From positions 157,160 to 179,272 of the forward strand of contig MU130578.1 in assembly GCA_015039465.1 (NCBI GenBank): 22,113 bases of DNA, in the 5' to 3' direction. Below, piece after piece: positions 8,647 through 17,732 of the stretch. Origin of the DNA: Phlegmacium glaucopus (Eukaryota; Basidiomycota; Agaricomycetes; Agaricales; Cortinariaceae). The translations under genes and the position numbers were made by a program. The stretch's first letter is position 1. Each line of letters starts with the position of its first letter. The notes under the pieces are model-generated. The model was not told the origin of the DNA, ran no database searches, and saw only the letters and a list, made by a program, of their open reading frames with translations.

Positions 8647-8776
8647 ACAAATATGGAGTCAGGTGGTTGTGAAAAGGAATGAAACACCCCCATGCGACAG
8701 AAAATTTGAGGCACCCCCATGAAAATAGGGTAGAAAACATGAAGGAAAACACAAAAGAAAGAGGACAATCCAAGTC

Positions 8777-9085
8777 ATGTTCTTGTTAAGTGTCGGGGGA
8801 TTGGGCAAGGTCCAAAGGGCCGTTGAGGTGTCTGCAGATCATAAGTTGAATTATAGGTGTACAAGTTGTCTAATGCAGAAGTTTGATGTGCCGGCAGCTG
8901 TTGGGCTGCAAAATTTGTACCACGTGACTGAGCTGCAGAAAGATGTTGAATGGATGAATTCGGGTATGATTGTGGCTCCAGAATCGCAAAAGAAGTGGGT
9001 GGAGAAGGCTGTGAACAAAATGGAACTGGAGGGGTTTGTATCTAAGGGTGTTGTTGAATTGATTGGGGATGAAAAGGAGGGATAG
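8777..9085 (+). CDS. Unrecognised 102-codon ORF
   Basis: An ATG-started open frame encodes about 102 residues. It has a small Cys pair (CTSC) and a lysine/glutamate-rich helical second half (KKWVEKAVNKMELEGFVSKGVVELIGDEKEG-like composition). No family was recognised. A second diverged copy of its 3' end (GAATTGATTGGGGAT) lies about 135 bp downstream at 9192, so the ORF sits in duplicated repeat sequence. It may be an accidental frame in transposon debris. Confidence 0.25.
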   Translation: MFLLSVGGLGKVQRAVEVSADHKLNYRCTSCLMQKFDVPAAVGLQNLYHVTELQKDVEWMNSGMIVAPESQKKWVEKAVNKMELEGFVSKGVVELIGDEKEG

Positions 9086-9291
9086 GATAAGAAGTTATTG
9101 GGAATGAGATTTCAGAATGACAATTAAATGGAGGTATGTTAAAATTACAGGGACCAGGCAAATACCCAGAAAGTGAAGGGTGCTGAGGATATTGAATTGA
9201 TTGGGGATTAAAAGTGGGAATGGGGTGAGAAATTATTGAAATTGGTGCTTCAGAAGGAGGGCTGAAGGGAAGGTCAGGAAAACAAGGTGAA

Positions 9292-10760
9292 TCAAGTGAA
9301 GGGTAAGGTCTGCTTGCAAGGAGGAGATGGCAGTTCCTGGACCTGAATGATGGTGGAAGGATGGGAAATTGGCAAATAAAAAGGTTGAGAAAGCGAAGCT
9401 TGAATCACTGGAGGGGAAAGATGAAAGACTGAAAATGCATCAGGGATTGAAAGGGAGCTGGAAGTTGAAAGGAGTGGAGGTGCTAAACAAGAGTGTGAAG
9501 AAGAAAAATGAGGCTGGCTCAGTATGGAGAGACCAGCAAATGGCTGGTATGCAGATGCATGCAAAGATATGGCTCCCTGGCCAGCTCTTTGTAAACTTAT
9601 TGATGGCTTGTGGGAGCTAACTGACCCCAGGATTGGAGTCTCATATTTGAGAACAAGATATCCACCTACTCTTGTCAGGGGGACATATTTTGGTAAGTTC
9701 AGTTCAGAAAGATGTCTTTTGTTGGGGAAAAGAACCCTCGGAGTATGGGCTGCAAACATGATTTGATATCCATTGGATGTTAAGGTATTGCAGGAGAGAA
9801 AGTGATGTGGCAAAAAGAGGACATGCCAACAATCCTTCATGTGGAATAGGATGTATTTTCCAGCTGCAAAAATGCAAATATGCACATCTCCAATGCCTTT
9901 GATGGTGATGTCATTACTGAAAGCAGTACAATGAACTCTGCATGAGGGTGTGTATGTTGCAAACAAGGAACAATCACTGACAATTAGTGATTGTCAAGGG
10001 TTTCAAAACCCCTGGAGGGTCTGGGGTAAGGGTACAGAGGGTAAGGGTAAGGGTTGGAATTTTGTACCGTTGGAAAACCCTTACCCTTGACAAGGGTTCA
10101 AGGGTTTTCAAGGGTTTTTCAAGGGTTTCAATTTCTATTTTTAGCATAAGATTTTGTCAAAATCTTAGCTTTTTCCGCCTCCAAGTTATATAAATTCTAC
10201 ATTATTGGATTTAATAAGTATAAAACTGTACAATAAACTAAATATTGCAATATTTTCTTGTTTAAGAAGGCAAAAATATGTGAATTTGACATATTGAGGC
10301 AGTTATCTATTCTGGATTACATGTAATAGAGCTATTAATGCTTGATAAGGTAAATAAAACATGGTAGGTAATCAGATTTATATATATATAAAGCCTTAGA
10401 GTAATACCCTTGACCATACCCCCCTCAAAACCCTTACCCCTACCCTCCAAAACCCCTACCCTTGGACAGGGGTAGGGGTTTTGAGGGTAAGGGTAAGGGT
10501 ACAGAAGTTTTACCCCAGGGTTACCCCTGACAATCACTACTGACAATGTGAGTAGGAAGAGTTGCATTGAGGACTATATGTAACAGGCTTGGTGTAACCT
10601 GAGATTTTGGTTTGTGGATCAGGGCAGTCCTGGGACAAGATGATGCCACAACATGTTTCAACCTGGAAGGCATTGTTGATGACGGGTTCAACAAAGAAAG
10701 ACCGCAAAGAAAATGGAAAAGATGAGAAGATGCTCAAAATATGAAAATAGAATTCCAAAC
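9292..10760 (-). pseudogene. Copia-like retrotransposon protease-region fragment, split by an inserted element
   Basis: On the minus strand below the inserted element, the frame 9984-9292 reads DCSLFATYTPS, IKGIGDVHI, MKDCWHVLFLPHHFLSCNTL and SNGYQIMFA. This is the pattern of Ty1/copia retropepsin regions of fungi (FxxYTP, GxGDVHI, LKDVxHVPxLxxNLLS, GY). Above the insert (from 10547 upward) the same frame continues as LNATLPTHIVSD, so deleting the insert plus one copy of its 9-bp duplication gives a continuous reading across the expected active-site region. The usual DSGA signature is not preserved. Further upstream, CPDPQTK near 10620 may be a zinc-knuckle remnant. The 3' part is Ser/Pro-rich with no integrase or RT. 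Confidence 0.65.
9985..10538. mobile_element. Compact TIR element 2 with GGGTAAGGGT arrays and 9-bp target duplication
   Basis: The ends are inverted repeats: left AGTGATTGTCAAGGGT, right (read inward) AGTGATTGTCAGGGGT. The flanking duplication ACTGACAAT is present at 9976-9984 and 10539-10547. Subterminal regions are arrays of GGGTAAGGGT on the left (10023-10057) and the mirror ACCCTTACCC, ACCCCTACCC and GGGTAAGGGT on the right (10427-10500). The interior is AT-rich without coding capacity. Removing the element rejoins the copia-like protease frame. A 9-bp duplication fits Mutator-like elements among others; the class is not proven. Confidence 0.85.
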
Positions 10761-10967
10761 AACCTGAAATGGGCCTGAAACAAAGGAAAGAGCAGAAAAT
10801 TAAGTCAGGAAGGGAAGGAAACAGATACAGTCAGAGGGACTAAAAAAAAAAATGTTGCAGAAGCAAAGCTTGAATCAATGGAGGGGATAAACAGAATCTA
10901 AAATAAAATGCAAGAAAACAAAAATGTGCTCAAAAACTTGGGAAAGGACTGTGGTGCTGCCAGAGAG

Positions 10968-11335
10968 GAGTACTTTACCTTCCCCCACACATTCCAAGCA
11001 GATCTGAGCACTTTTTGAGTGTATTCCGAGCGGAATTTGCTCGGATCCACTCAGACTGCTTGGACTGCTAGGAATGGAGCTCATATACCCCTCTAACCTT
11101 AACAAAGCCCTAACAAAACCCTAACCTAACCCTAAAAAAACCTTAAAAAAACCTTAAAAAACCTTAACAATACTAACATATCTAACATATTTGTGTTAAA
11201 TTTGCTGGGATCCACTCGGAATTTGCTTGGACTGCTTGGAATTTGCTCAGACCTGCTTGGAATTTGCTTGGAATTTGCTCAGATCCACTCAGACTGCTCA
11301 GATCCACTCAGAATGTGTGGGGGAAGGTAAAGTAC
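10968..11335. mobile_element. Compact TIR element 3 (GTACTTTAC family) with telomere-like core and 10-bp target duplication
   Basis: The ends are GTACTTTACCTTCCCCCACA on the left and its near-exact inverse on the right (TGTGTGGGGGAAGGTAAAGTAC region). The duplication TGCCAGAGAG lies at 10958-10967 and 11336-11345. Subterminal arrays are built from GGAATTTGCT, TCGGATCCACTC and CAGACTGCT units, in opposing orientation. The centre (11093-11170) contains CCCTAA, CCTTAAA and related telomere-like motifs. There is no ORF. Organisation and terminal motif match element 1, while the subterminal arrays differ in sequence. Confidence 0.82.
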
Positions 11336-11345
11336 TGCCAGAGAG

Positions 11346-11941
11346 ACAAAGTCCAGAGGCAATAGCAAGGCTGAGGAGCCTCAAATGTTGAGTGCTAAGG
11401 GACAAGGGGATCTTGGCACAGCTGGAATGTGCAACAAATGTACATGAAAATAAACACAAAGTCAGTAAATGATATGCTACAAGTGGATGTTTATGAAGAG
11501 GAGGCAGAAAACCAATAGAAGATCAGAAAACAAGAAGTGAATCAATGGAAAAATCGCAAATCAGGAATGAAAGAAAATAGTCAGGACTTGAAAACTGGGG
11601 AAATGAATGGAAAATATCTGGCTACAAAGGAATGAACAAGAAGTGGTTGGGAGGACACTAGTAAACGAAATTTAAAATGAAAGGCGAGGCTGGAAAGGCA
11701 GCGAGAAAGGGAGATGTGAGAGAATGAATGTATCAAGATGTTTAGGGCGTTCGAAGGAAAACAGGAAAGAGAGGACAGGGAAAGGAAATAGAATAAAGTG
11801 CGATGTGTGAATGGATGTATGCGCCAGAAACATGGGAAAGACCTGCAGCACAGCTAAAGAAAACCAGAGACAAAGTTCAAGCTGAATGGGAGGCCGAGAC
11901 CACAAAGCTGGCAAGGCAGTGAAGGGACAGAAGTGCGATGA
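11346..11941. other. Stretch without recognisable gene
   Basis: The sequence is purine-rich with many short A/G runs and no convincing ORF on either strand. The GAATCAATGGA motif at 11536 recalls the GCTTGAATCAATGGAGGGG repeat at 10868. CG dinucleotides become normal again from about 11680, marking the return from repeat debris to gene-like sequence. Confidence 0.5.
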
Positions 11942-13205
11942 TCAAAGCACAGAGTCGACAAGCAAGGTATTAGAACCGGAATTAGAGGATACGAAAGTTG
12001 CCACTGGGATCTTAGAGATGGTGTTCCAAGTACCGCCTTTATCAAATGGTTAGTATAAGCTTCCTTTGATGTTGGGTTAAAAGGGGAAAGAAGTGTTGCT
12101 TACCGCTCGTCGTAGTATTCGGATCGTAAGCCAAGAACGCTACATTGCCGCTTGTAGTCAATTGAACCAAAGCGCTTGTCGAAGCACTGTATGTAGCGAA
12201 AGGATCTTTTTGAGTAGGACCAGTAAGTGTCTTGGTAGTGTTTGACTAAAATCATAGCAACAACAATCTTTTTTTAGCATTTTAAATTCAAAAACCAATG
12301 ACAAGTAAGGAAAAAACTCACCTCGACATTGATAACATAAGTCGCAGATCCATCATCCGGTATATAAGCAAACTCTTGTTGAACACCCGAATCAAGGAAG
12401 AAAGAAGCTGTTCGACGGGTAAATCAGGCTTTCGTACATCTAGCCATGGGATAGGAGTAGAGGTGGCGACTTTGAGGAGGGCCATGTTGGGTGAGAAAAG
12501 TTCACCATTTGAGAAGACATCTATTGGAAACAACGGTAAGTTATAGTCCTTCGAGGAAAGATATTCTGGTAAAGATGAGTGAAATTTGAGATTTGCTCAG
12601 GCTTATGTGAAATAATAGGTGTTCAACCTTGCCATTATGCACAGCGTGAAGGAATGACAAAGCATAACGAAACGAAAAGACAGAAAAACTCACAAAACAC
12701 ATTCGTATCATGGTCCAAAATGGTGGCGAAGTTTGAAGGGTCGAAAGTGCCCGTTACGACCTGTTGGGTGGACCATGTGCTGGCGGTGGCATCGTAAATG
12801 TAAATAGAAGGTGAGTTGGCAGCGTCCACATTGAGAGTGCAGATGGCGTTTGTGAACTGGCGATGTCCACCCGCTGGAGAAATCAGTTAAGCGTTTTTTG
12901 AAAACGACAGAGAAATTATAAAACTCATTACCTGGGGAGAGGTAAGTGGTGTTGACTGAGTTGAAGGTGGTGTCATTACAATACAAGTTGAGAAAAACAA
13001 TCGCCATCCACCCAGTTACTAAAATCGGCGAAGTCACGGTCGACCAGTAGCAGTAATGTCCGTCAATAATCTCAGTCGATTCACTGTCAGCACTTTGCTA
13101 GCAAACATACAACGAGATGAACCAGGGAAAAGTTCCCCTTACCTGTGGATAATGACCGCGTATCCTGGGCCCCAGCATTATAGTCTTTGCCGTTGAACCC
13201 AAATG
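11942..13205 (-). pseudogene. Spliced fungal protein of unknown function, 5' end unclear and internal frame break
   Basis: Six exons with good splice sites can be traced: about 13205-13143 (FGFNGKDYNAGAQDTRS), 13018-12932, 12873-12694 (IYIYDATASTWSTQQVVTG), 12520-12322, 12245-12104 (ASTSALVQLTTSGNVAFLAY) and 12036-11942 (ending TLLVDSVL, TGA). Introns are 48-173 nt with GTAAG/GTGAG donors and consistent phases. Exon 4 starts in one frame (FSNGELFSPNMALLKV) and ends in another (SFFLDSGVQQEFAYIPDDG). Either an internal deletion shifted the frame, or a 98-nt intron starting GTGAAC and ending AACAG is removed. No start codon or signal peptide is visible, because the 5' sequence is an odd GC-rich stretch. 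The protein resembles hypothetical secreted proteins of Agaricomycetes; function unknown. Confidence 0.6.
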
Positions 13206-13437
13206 CTAGCAAGTTCCAATGAATATCAAATGTAACACTGTACAACCTGCTAGGCCCCCGTGCACTGCCGCCGCCGCTACGCTGGGGGCGTGGAGACCGA
13301 CAGAACGTATCTGTGTTACTTTAAACGAAAAATAAGCCTGTAAAACAAATAAAGAAAGTGTGGGTAAGAGAGTAAGGTTACGAGTAGTGATCGAGATCGA
13401 TTGATCGTTGGTGCAAAACAATTTTTTGCATTATTTG

Positions 13438-14275
13438 TCAGCCAAACTCGTTAAATTCGTCATCGTCATCATGTACCGGTGACACGATAATCTATAGGAA
13501 AATAAATCAGCTTTAAATCGAAGGCGCGACAAAAGAGAAGAAATAGACCTTCTCTTTGAGATCTTCGCCAATCTGATATTGAATTTCGAGTTTTGCTTCC
13601 AGTTCCAAGAATCCATCATCTTCGAATTCACCATTGTCAATACCTTTGTCTGTCGGACGAACGGGTGGAGAGAAGAAGTTGAAGAAAGATGCTGTTGGGC
13701 AAGCTTTGTGAACGAGGTGAGTGCGGTTGGTGTCTGAAAGAACAAAAATGTTACTTAGCAATAGAATGCTACGTAGAAATGTGGAACGCATCCTTATTTC
13801 TCGGCTTCTTAATCTCAAACTCCTTCGTCAAATCCTTATTTTCCTTTCACTGGATCTTCGTCCCAATCGCACGATCATAGATGAAATCACCAGAATAACC
13901 AACTTCTTCCTGATATAAATACGTCTTCTCAAAGAAATCGTTCGGAGAAAATTCGAAGAGGATCTTGAAACCTGGTTTGCCTTGCGTCGTGGCTGGATCT
14001 TCTTCTTTGAGGTACTCGAGCCACACGTCGACCAGATGCCTGAGGGCAGCCGAATCCCTTTGCGTGATCAAGCCCGACAGAGCCATGTGATTCCTCAAAA
14101 TGGTGGGCCAGAACTCTGGGATACAGGTTGAGGAAGGAGGGATGTCTTTAGACAATGGTGTGTATGCATCGTCGTCTTTGAGAGCTGCTGCTTCACCTGC
14201 GGCAATTTCTTCAGGGGAAGCCGTACAATGATGGCGTTTCCGACGCTCGTATAGTGGTTTTTGAAGTTCGAGGTA
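13438..14275 (-). pseudogene. NAP1: NAP1-family nucleosome assembly protein, truncated pseudogene
   Basis: NAP-family proteins are histone H2A-H2B chaperones. Exon 1 (14275-13792) reads YLELQKPLYERR, EEIAAGEAAALKDD, CIPEFWPTILRNHM, KPGFKILFEFSPNDFFEKTYLYQ and EEVGYSGDFIYDRAIGTKI, diagnostic NAP blocks. Exon 2 (13733-13549) reads TNRTHLVHKACPTASFFNFF and YQIGEDLKEK. Exon 3 (13491-13438) ends in an acidic HDDDDEFNEFG tail. Damage: the usual Trp after GTKI-Q is a TGA (13847-13849); the intron after exon 1 starts AT where GT is expected; the residues normally between FFE and KTYLY are missing; the N-terminal dimerisation helix is absent; and the C-terminal block before the acidic tail is mostly deleted. 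It is most likely a dead duplicate of the housekeeping gene. Confidence 0.88.
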
Positions 14276-14462
14276 CTGTTGGGAGATTGATGAAATTGCG
14301 AAGAGATGTAGAAGATTAATAAAAATAGACGACAAGGTATAATGGGTCAGATCAGATTTCTTTTTTTTGGTCCTTTTGATTGGGATTTCAACAGGAGTAA
14401 GCACTCCGTCTAATGAGATACGCTCATAACATCCTAAATCGGTAGATTTATGACAAGGTTCT

Positions 14463-16478
14463 ATCAATGGTCCTGCTTATACCCGTGGATTGAACGCGCA
14501 ATACGACGCATGGTCGTCTTTACTGGAAACCTCGGAACCAGGTGTAGGCTGGAACTGGCAAGGTGTCTGGAACTACATGAAAAAGTATTTATCTGTGTTT
14601 TTGTTCCCATTTTTCCATTCGAGACCTGATCATTGATACTTTCAGTCGGAAACCTTATCAGCTCCTCATAGTCAACAGGCGGCCAAAGGGGCTCAGTCCT
14701 TCGCCTCTTACCATGGATTTTCGGGTCCGGTGCAAGTGACCTACCCTGACCTCATGTATGGAAGACCACGACAAACAGCATTTGTTGACACAATCGTTGG
14801 ACTTACTGGAATAAACCATTCTAAGGATCTCAATGGTGGAACTCCTAATTACGTTTCTATAACTCCTCTGGCGAGTCCTCACCGTTTTGTCTAAATATAA
14901 TCTTTCGTTCTAAATTCTGCATTTGTAGACGATCAATTGGCACGACAGCGATCATCGATCCTCATCAGCTACGGCTTATCTGACCCCAGTGGAGGCTCAA
15001 TGCACAAATTGGTTGACGCTGACGACGTATCTCGTGCGTTCATTCAATCTACTTGTAATCGACAATTAACCCGTCTTCTAGTTACTAAAATTACTTGGAT
15101 TGCTGGGAGTGTTCCCTTGATGGCTTCTGGTATCGAATTTTCACCTGCAAGTGGTGGTTCCACACGGTACACTGCTTCAGCCCGAAGAGAAGTCATCGTT
15201 GCTACTGGCGCCATTCAGGTCTGTTTCTCAACACGTGATTTCAGGATTCTTATTGTCGATTTTATATTAGACGCCTGCTCTTCTCCAACATTCTGGTATT
15301 GGAGACTCAAATATTCTTGGTCCTCTCGGGATAAATACTCTTCTTGATCTCAAGACTGTCAGAAGGAACCTGCAAGAACAAGTACGTATCATTCTTTCCG
15401 ATGTTAACCATCTCTCTCATTGTTCGTGATACTTAGACAATGAGTACCCTCGGTGCTGCAGGAAACGATTTGACGTAGGAGGATCAGGTTCCTCTGATGC
15501 GATTGCCTTCCCGAATCTGTATCAGTTATTTGGCTCCCAAGGAAATGCGACAGCTGCTCGTATACAATCATCAATTGCGACTTGGGCAGCCTCTCAGGCA
15601 ACCTCGGGTCTCTCCGCCGAAGCTTTACAACAGATTTTCCAGGTTCAAGCAAATTTTATCACCAACAACAACGGTTTGTCCCCCCGTGCGATTGCCTTAG
15701 CCTCTACTAATACTTTCAATAGCCCCTATTGCCGAAATGTTTTCCGACACGGGCTTCCCTGAGCGAGTAATATAACTAAATTATCAAGTACATTTGAGCT
15801 GATGATGTGGGTTATATAGCACGCTGGGCATATTACTTTGGAATCTCCTGCCTTTCAGTCGAGGTACTGTCCATATATCTGTAAGTTCTTTAGTTCTAAT
15901 TCCCTTACTGGATACTTACCTCCGGCCTTATTAGAGTACTCATCCATTCTAAAACCCTACAGTCAAGGTCGACTATTTCAGTGTTTACGTCGATCTTGAT
16001 ATCCAAGTGGCAGCCGCCCGTTTGACGAGGAAGATGCTCAGCACGGCCCCATTTGGGTAGGTCGTCCGCACAAATTGAGCTTCGGCTGTTAAGAACTGAC
16101 ATATCATTGTGCTCAAGCTCTCTAATACAGAGGAAACATCGCCCGGCAGCCAAGTCCCTGATAACGCCGACCGTGGTTCGGACGCAGACTGGCAGAGTTG
16201 GATTCAATCTTCATTCAACTCGGTTGCGCATCCTATTGGAACTGCTGCCATGATGAAACCTAGCCTTGGAAGTTTGTCAAACGCGCATCCATTTTCCAGG
16301 TGTTGTTGATTCGAAACTTAAGGTGTATGATACGGCGAATGTCCGTGTCGTTGATGCATCGGTGCTTCCTTTGCAAGTCAGCGCTCATTTGTCTGCTACG
16401 TTGTATGGAGTCGCCGAAAAAGCTGCAGACCTAATCAAGGCTTCCCATCAAAATGGAACAATACCTCGCTGTATATAA
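14463..16478 (+). pseudogene. GMC oxidoreductase (alcohol/aryl-alcohol oxidase type), 5'-truncated pseudogene
   Basis: Members are FAD-dependent, usually secreted oxidases. Exons in order read INGPAYTRGLNAQYDAW, QAAKGAQSFASYHGFSGPVQ, TINWHDSDHRSSSATAYLTP, GIEFSPASGGSTRYTA, the GMC signature GAIQ-TPALLQHSGIG split by an intron, NTLLDLKTV, SDAIAFPNLYQLFG, DADWQSWIQSSFNSVAHPIG and [19 protein letters not shown]. Both C-terminal active-site histidines (HPIGT, SAHLSA) are present. Missing: everything upstream of NGPAYTRG, including the FAD-binding GxGxxG. Further lesions: a one-base loss near 15470 (GATTTGACG), an in-frame TAA near 15953, a frame problem around 16050, and a last intron shortened to about 30 nt (about 16270-16299). 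Two introns appear to use GCGAGT donors. The truncated 5' end faces the truncated NAP1 5' end. Confidence 0.9.
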
Positions 16479-16762
16479 CCCTTTGCCCATGAACTATTTC
16501 AACACGGACATATATGCTTTCCAGACTATCGACCTTTCGTTTAAAGACTTTTGTACGCTACCTTTTTTTTGTTTGTTGCTTCAACTTCCATCCAGCACGT
16601 AAGGTTCTTCGAACTGTAATCCGCTTTATCCTTTTTTGTTGTAGTGAAGGAATGTGTTCGCTTCAAAATCATTTGGCCTGTCGTATACAACGTCGTAACG
16701 TTCTAGTTGTAATATTCTATAACATTGTTTTTTTGAGCAATGGAGATAATGGCCCCAAGAGT
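16479..16762. other. Intergenic stretch, nothing recognised
   Basis: T-rich sequence between the GMC relic and the next minus-strand frame. Several short ORFs exist but none looks like a conserved protein. It probably holds the 3' regions of the two convergent units. Confidence 0.5.
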
Positions 16763-17223
16763 CTATTGTTCCTTCGTTATTATACTCAGTAGTACCAATG
16801 ACAGAGGTGGCCACAATCTTCTGAGAGTTGAATGATAGCATTCACTTCGCGATTTTTTCCTAAGCTCAGGAAGTTCGACCCGGAACCAAACACTAGCGAC
16901 AGAAGAGTTTCCGGTCGCTGTGTACGCGACGTTCCTTGCGTAGCTGGCGAAAACTTGGGACGCATCTTCCCATCTTTTACGGGCCTTGGCGTTGACCTTG
17001 TCGGCGGGGTCGGAGGGCATGACGAATTGCGTCCCGGCCCTACACATGGCTATGCCGGTTAATAAGCCATGACTCGGGAGGAAGCGATGCAAAAAATACC
17101 TTGATGGATATTCTGTGAAGTGGGTGGAACAAGGAATTATTGCATGGCTTTTTATTTGTCGCACCTTTAGATCGGGGTCATGGAACTTGGGGAAGAAAAT
17201 ACTAGCTTCAATATAGGCTGCCA
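16763..17223 (-). CDS. Partial spliced gene of unknown function (3' exons)
   Basis: The reading frame is open throughout, but splice signals suggest three exons: 17223-17165 (AAYIEASIFFPKFHDPDLK), a 13-nt exon 17112-17100 and 17049-16763. The introns run GTGCGA...TTCACAG and GTATTT...GCATAG. Joining gives DLK-NIHQA-MCRAGTQFVMPSDPADK, followed by a basic/aromatic helix-like stretch (KARKRWEDASQVFASYARN) and GNSSVASVWFRVELPE. There is no ATG at the 5' end (the codon at 17224 is GTG), so the gene is 5'-incomplete or another relic. The last ~30 residues may be read-through. No family was recognised. Without splicing the frame is also open, so the exon model is tentative. Confidence 0.4.
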
Positions 17224-17376
17224 CTATGCGATTTCTTACGATAGAAATTCTTGGAATATTTCATGAAATGACATTTCATAGCGCTAACTTGGGTTTCTAA
17301 CGTCCGGCCATCGGTGAGGAGAACGGGTGTTTGCACATTGAGTTGAACACGTACCGGTTCATTTCAACAATACCAG

Positions 17377-17732
17377 ACCAATTCCTGCTGGCCTAATGCG
17401 ACCTTCCCCCCCAAATCCCCTCTACATCGCGATCCCCGTTTCCCAACCCCGCCGCTCCTTTTATACCGCCCCCATGACCAACAAGTAAGCCCATCTTCGA
17501 GGTATGATCCACTCTTGGTTAGCCCCAAGGATATTGGCCTCTTGACTCGACTTCCGTTCAAGCAGGTTCCTGGTATGACTTTACTTCTGACCGATGGGTT
17601 TTCAAGCATGTTCTTGTTGTAACTTTCAAACCCCCAGGTGCTAATCCTCAGTACATCGAAGGGGAGCGGCTTCCATTCGAGCTGTCTCCAACGGATAATG
17701 CACAGGTTGTATTACAGTCGAAGCCCTCTTAA
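17377..17732 (+). CDS. Partial two-exon gene of unknown function
   Basis: Exon 1 (17377-17484) begins after a TACCAG acceptor and reads TNSCWPNATFPPKSPLHRD. A 38-nt intron (GTAAGC...GGTTAG, 17485-17522) is removed in phase 0, giving DQQ-PQGYWPLDSTSVQ. Exon 2 continues AGSWYDFTSDRWVFKHVLVV and NPQYIEGERLPFELSP, ending at TAA. About 105 residues are visible. No start codon is seen upstream within a plausible exon, so the 5' end is missing or unrecognised. The intron is shorter than usual. Composition is protein-like (aromatic-rich, balanced), but no family was recognised. It could be a 3' remnant. Confidence 0.4.

Noticed and set aside
8240..8656. Target duplication of element 1 (AATATGG)
   Set aside because: The match is only 7 bp and lies 2-3 bp away from the ends, so it is only a possible remnant.
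8452..11170. True interstitial telomere or chromosome end
   Set aside because: The CCCTAA-like motifs are irregular, short and confined to the centres of TIR elements. No long perfect telomere array exists.
12298..12797. Plus-strand ORFs opposite the spliced minus-strand gene
   Set aside because: They overlap exons with matching splice phases and conserved-looking residues on the other strand.
13245..13312. GC-rich GCCCCC...GGGGGC hairpin as terminator or structured RNA
   Set aside because: The stem is short and the loop long, and no gene end fits. It is left as an odd GC-rich stretch at the 5' side of the unknown gene.
14580..17490. Pattern of single-base lesions concentrated at splice donors in the GMC relic and the small gene after it
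   Set aside because: On rechecking, alternative donors (GTGTTT at 14594, GCGAGT twice, and a different exon frame at 17484) restore most frames, so the pattern is not supported.
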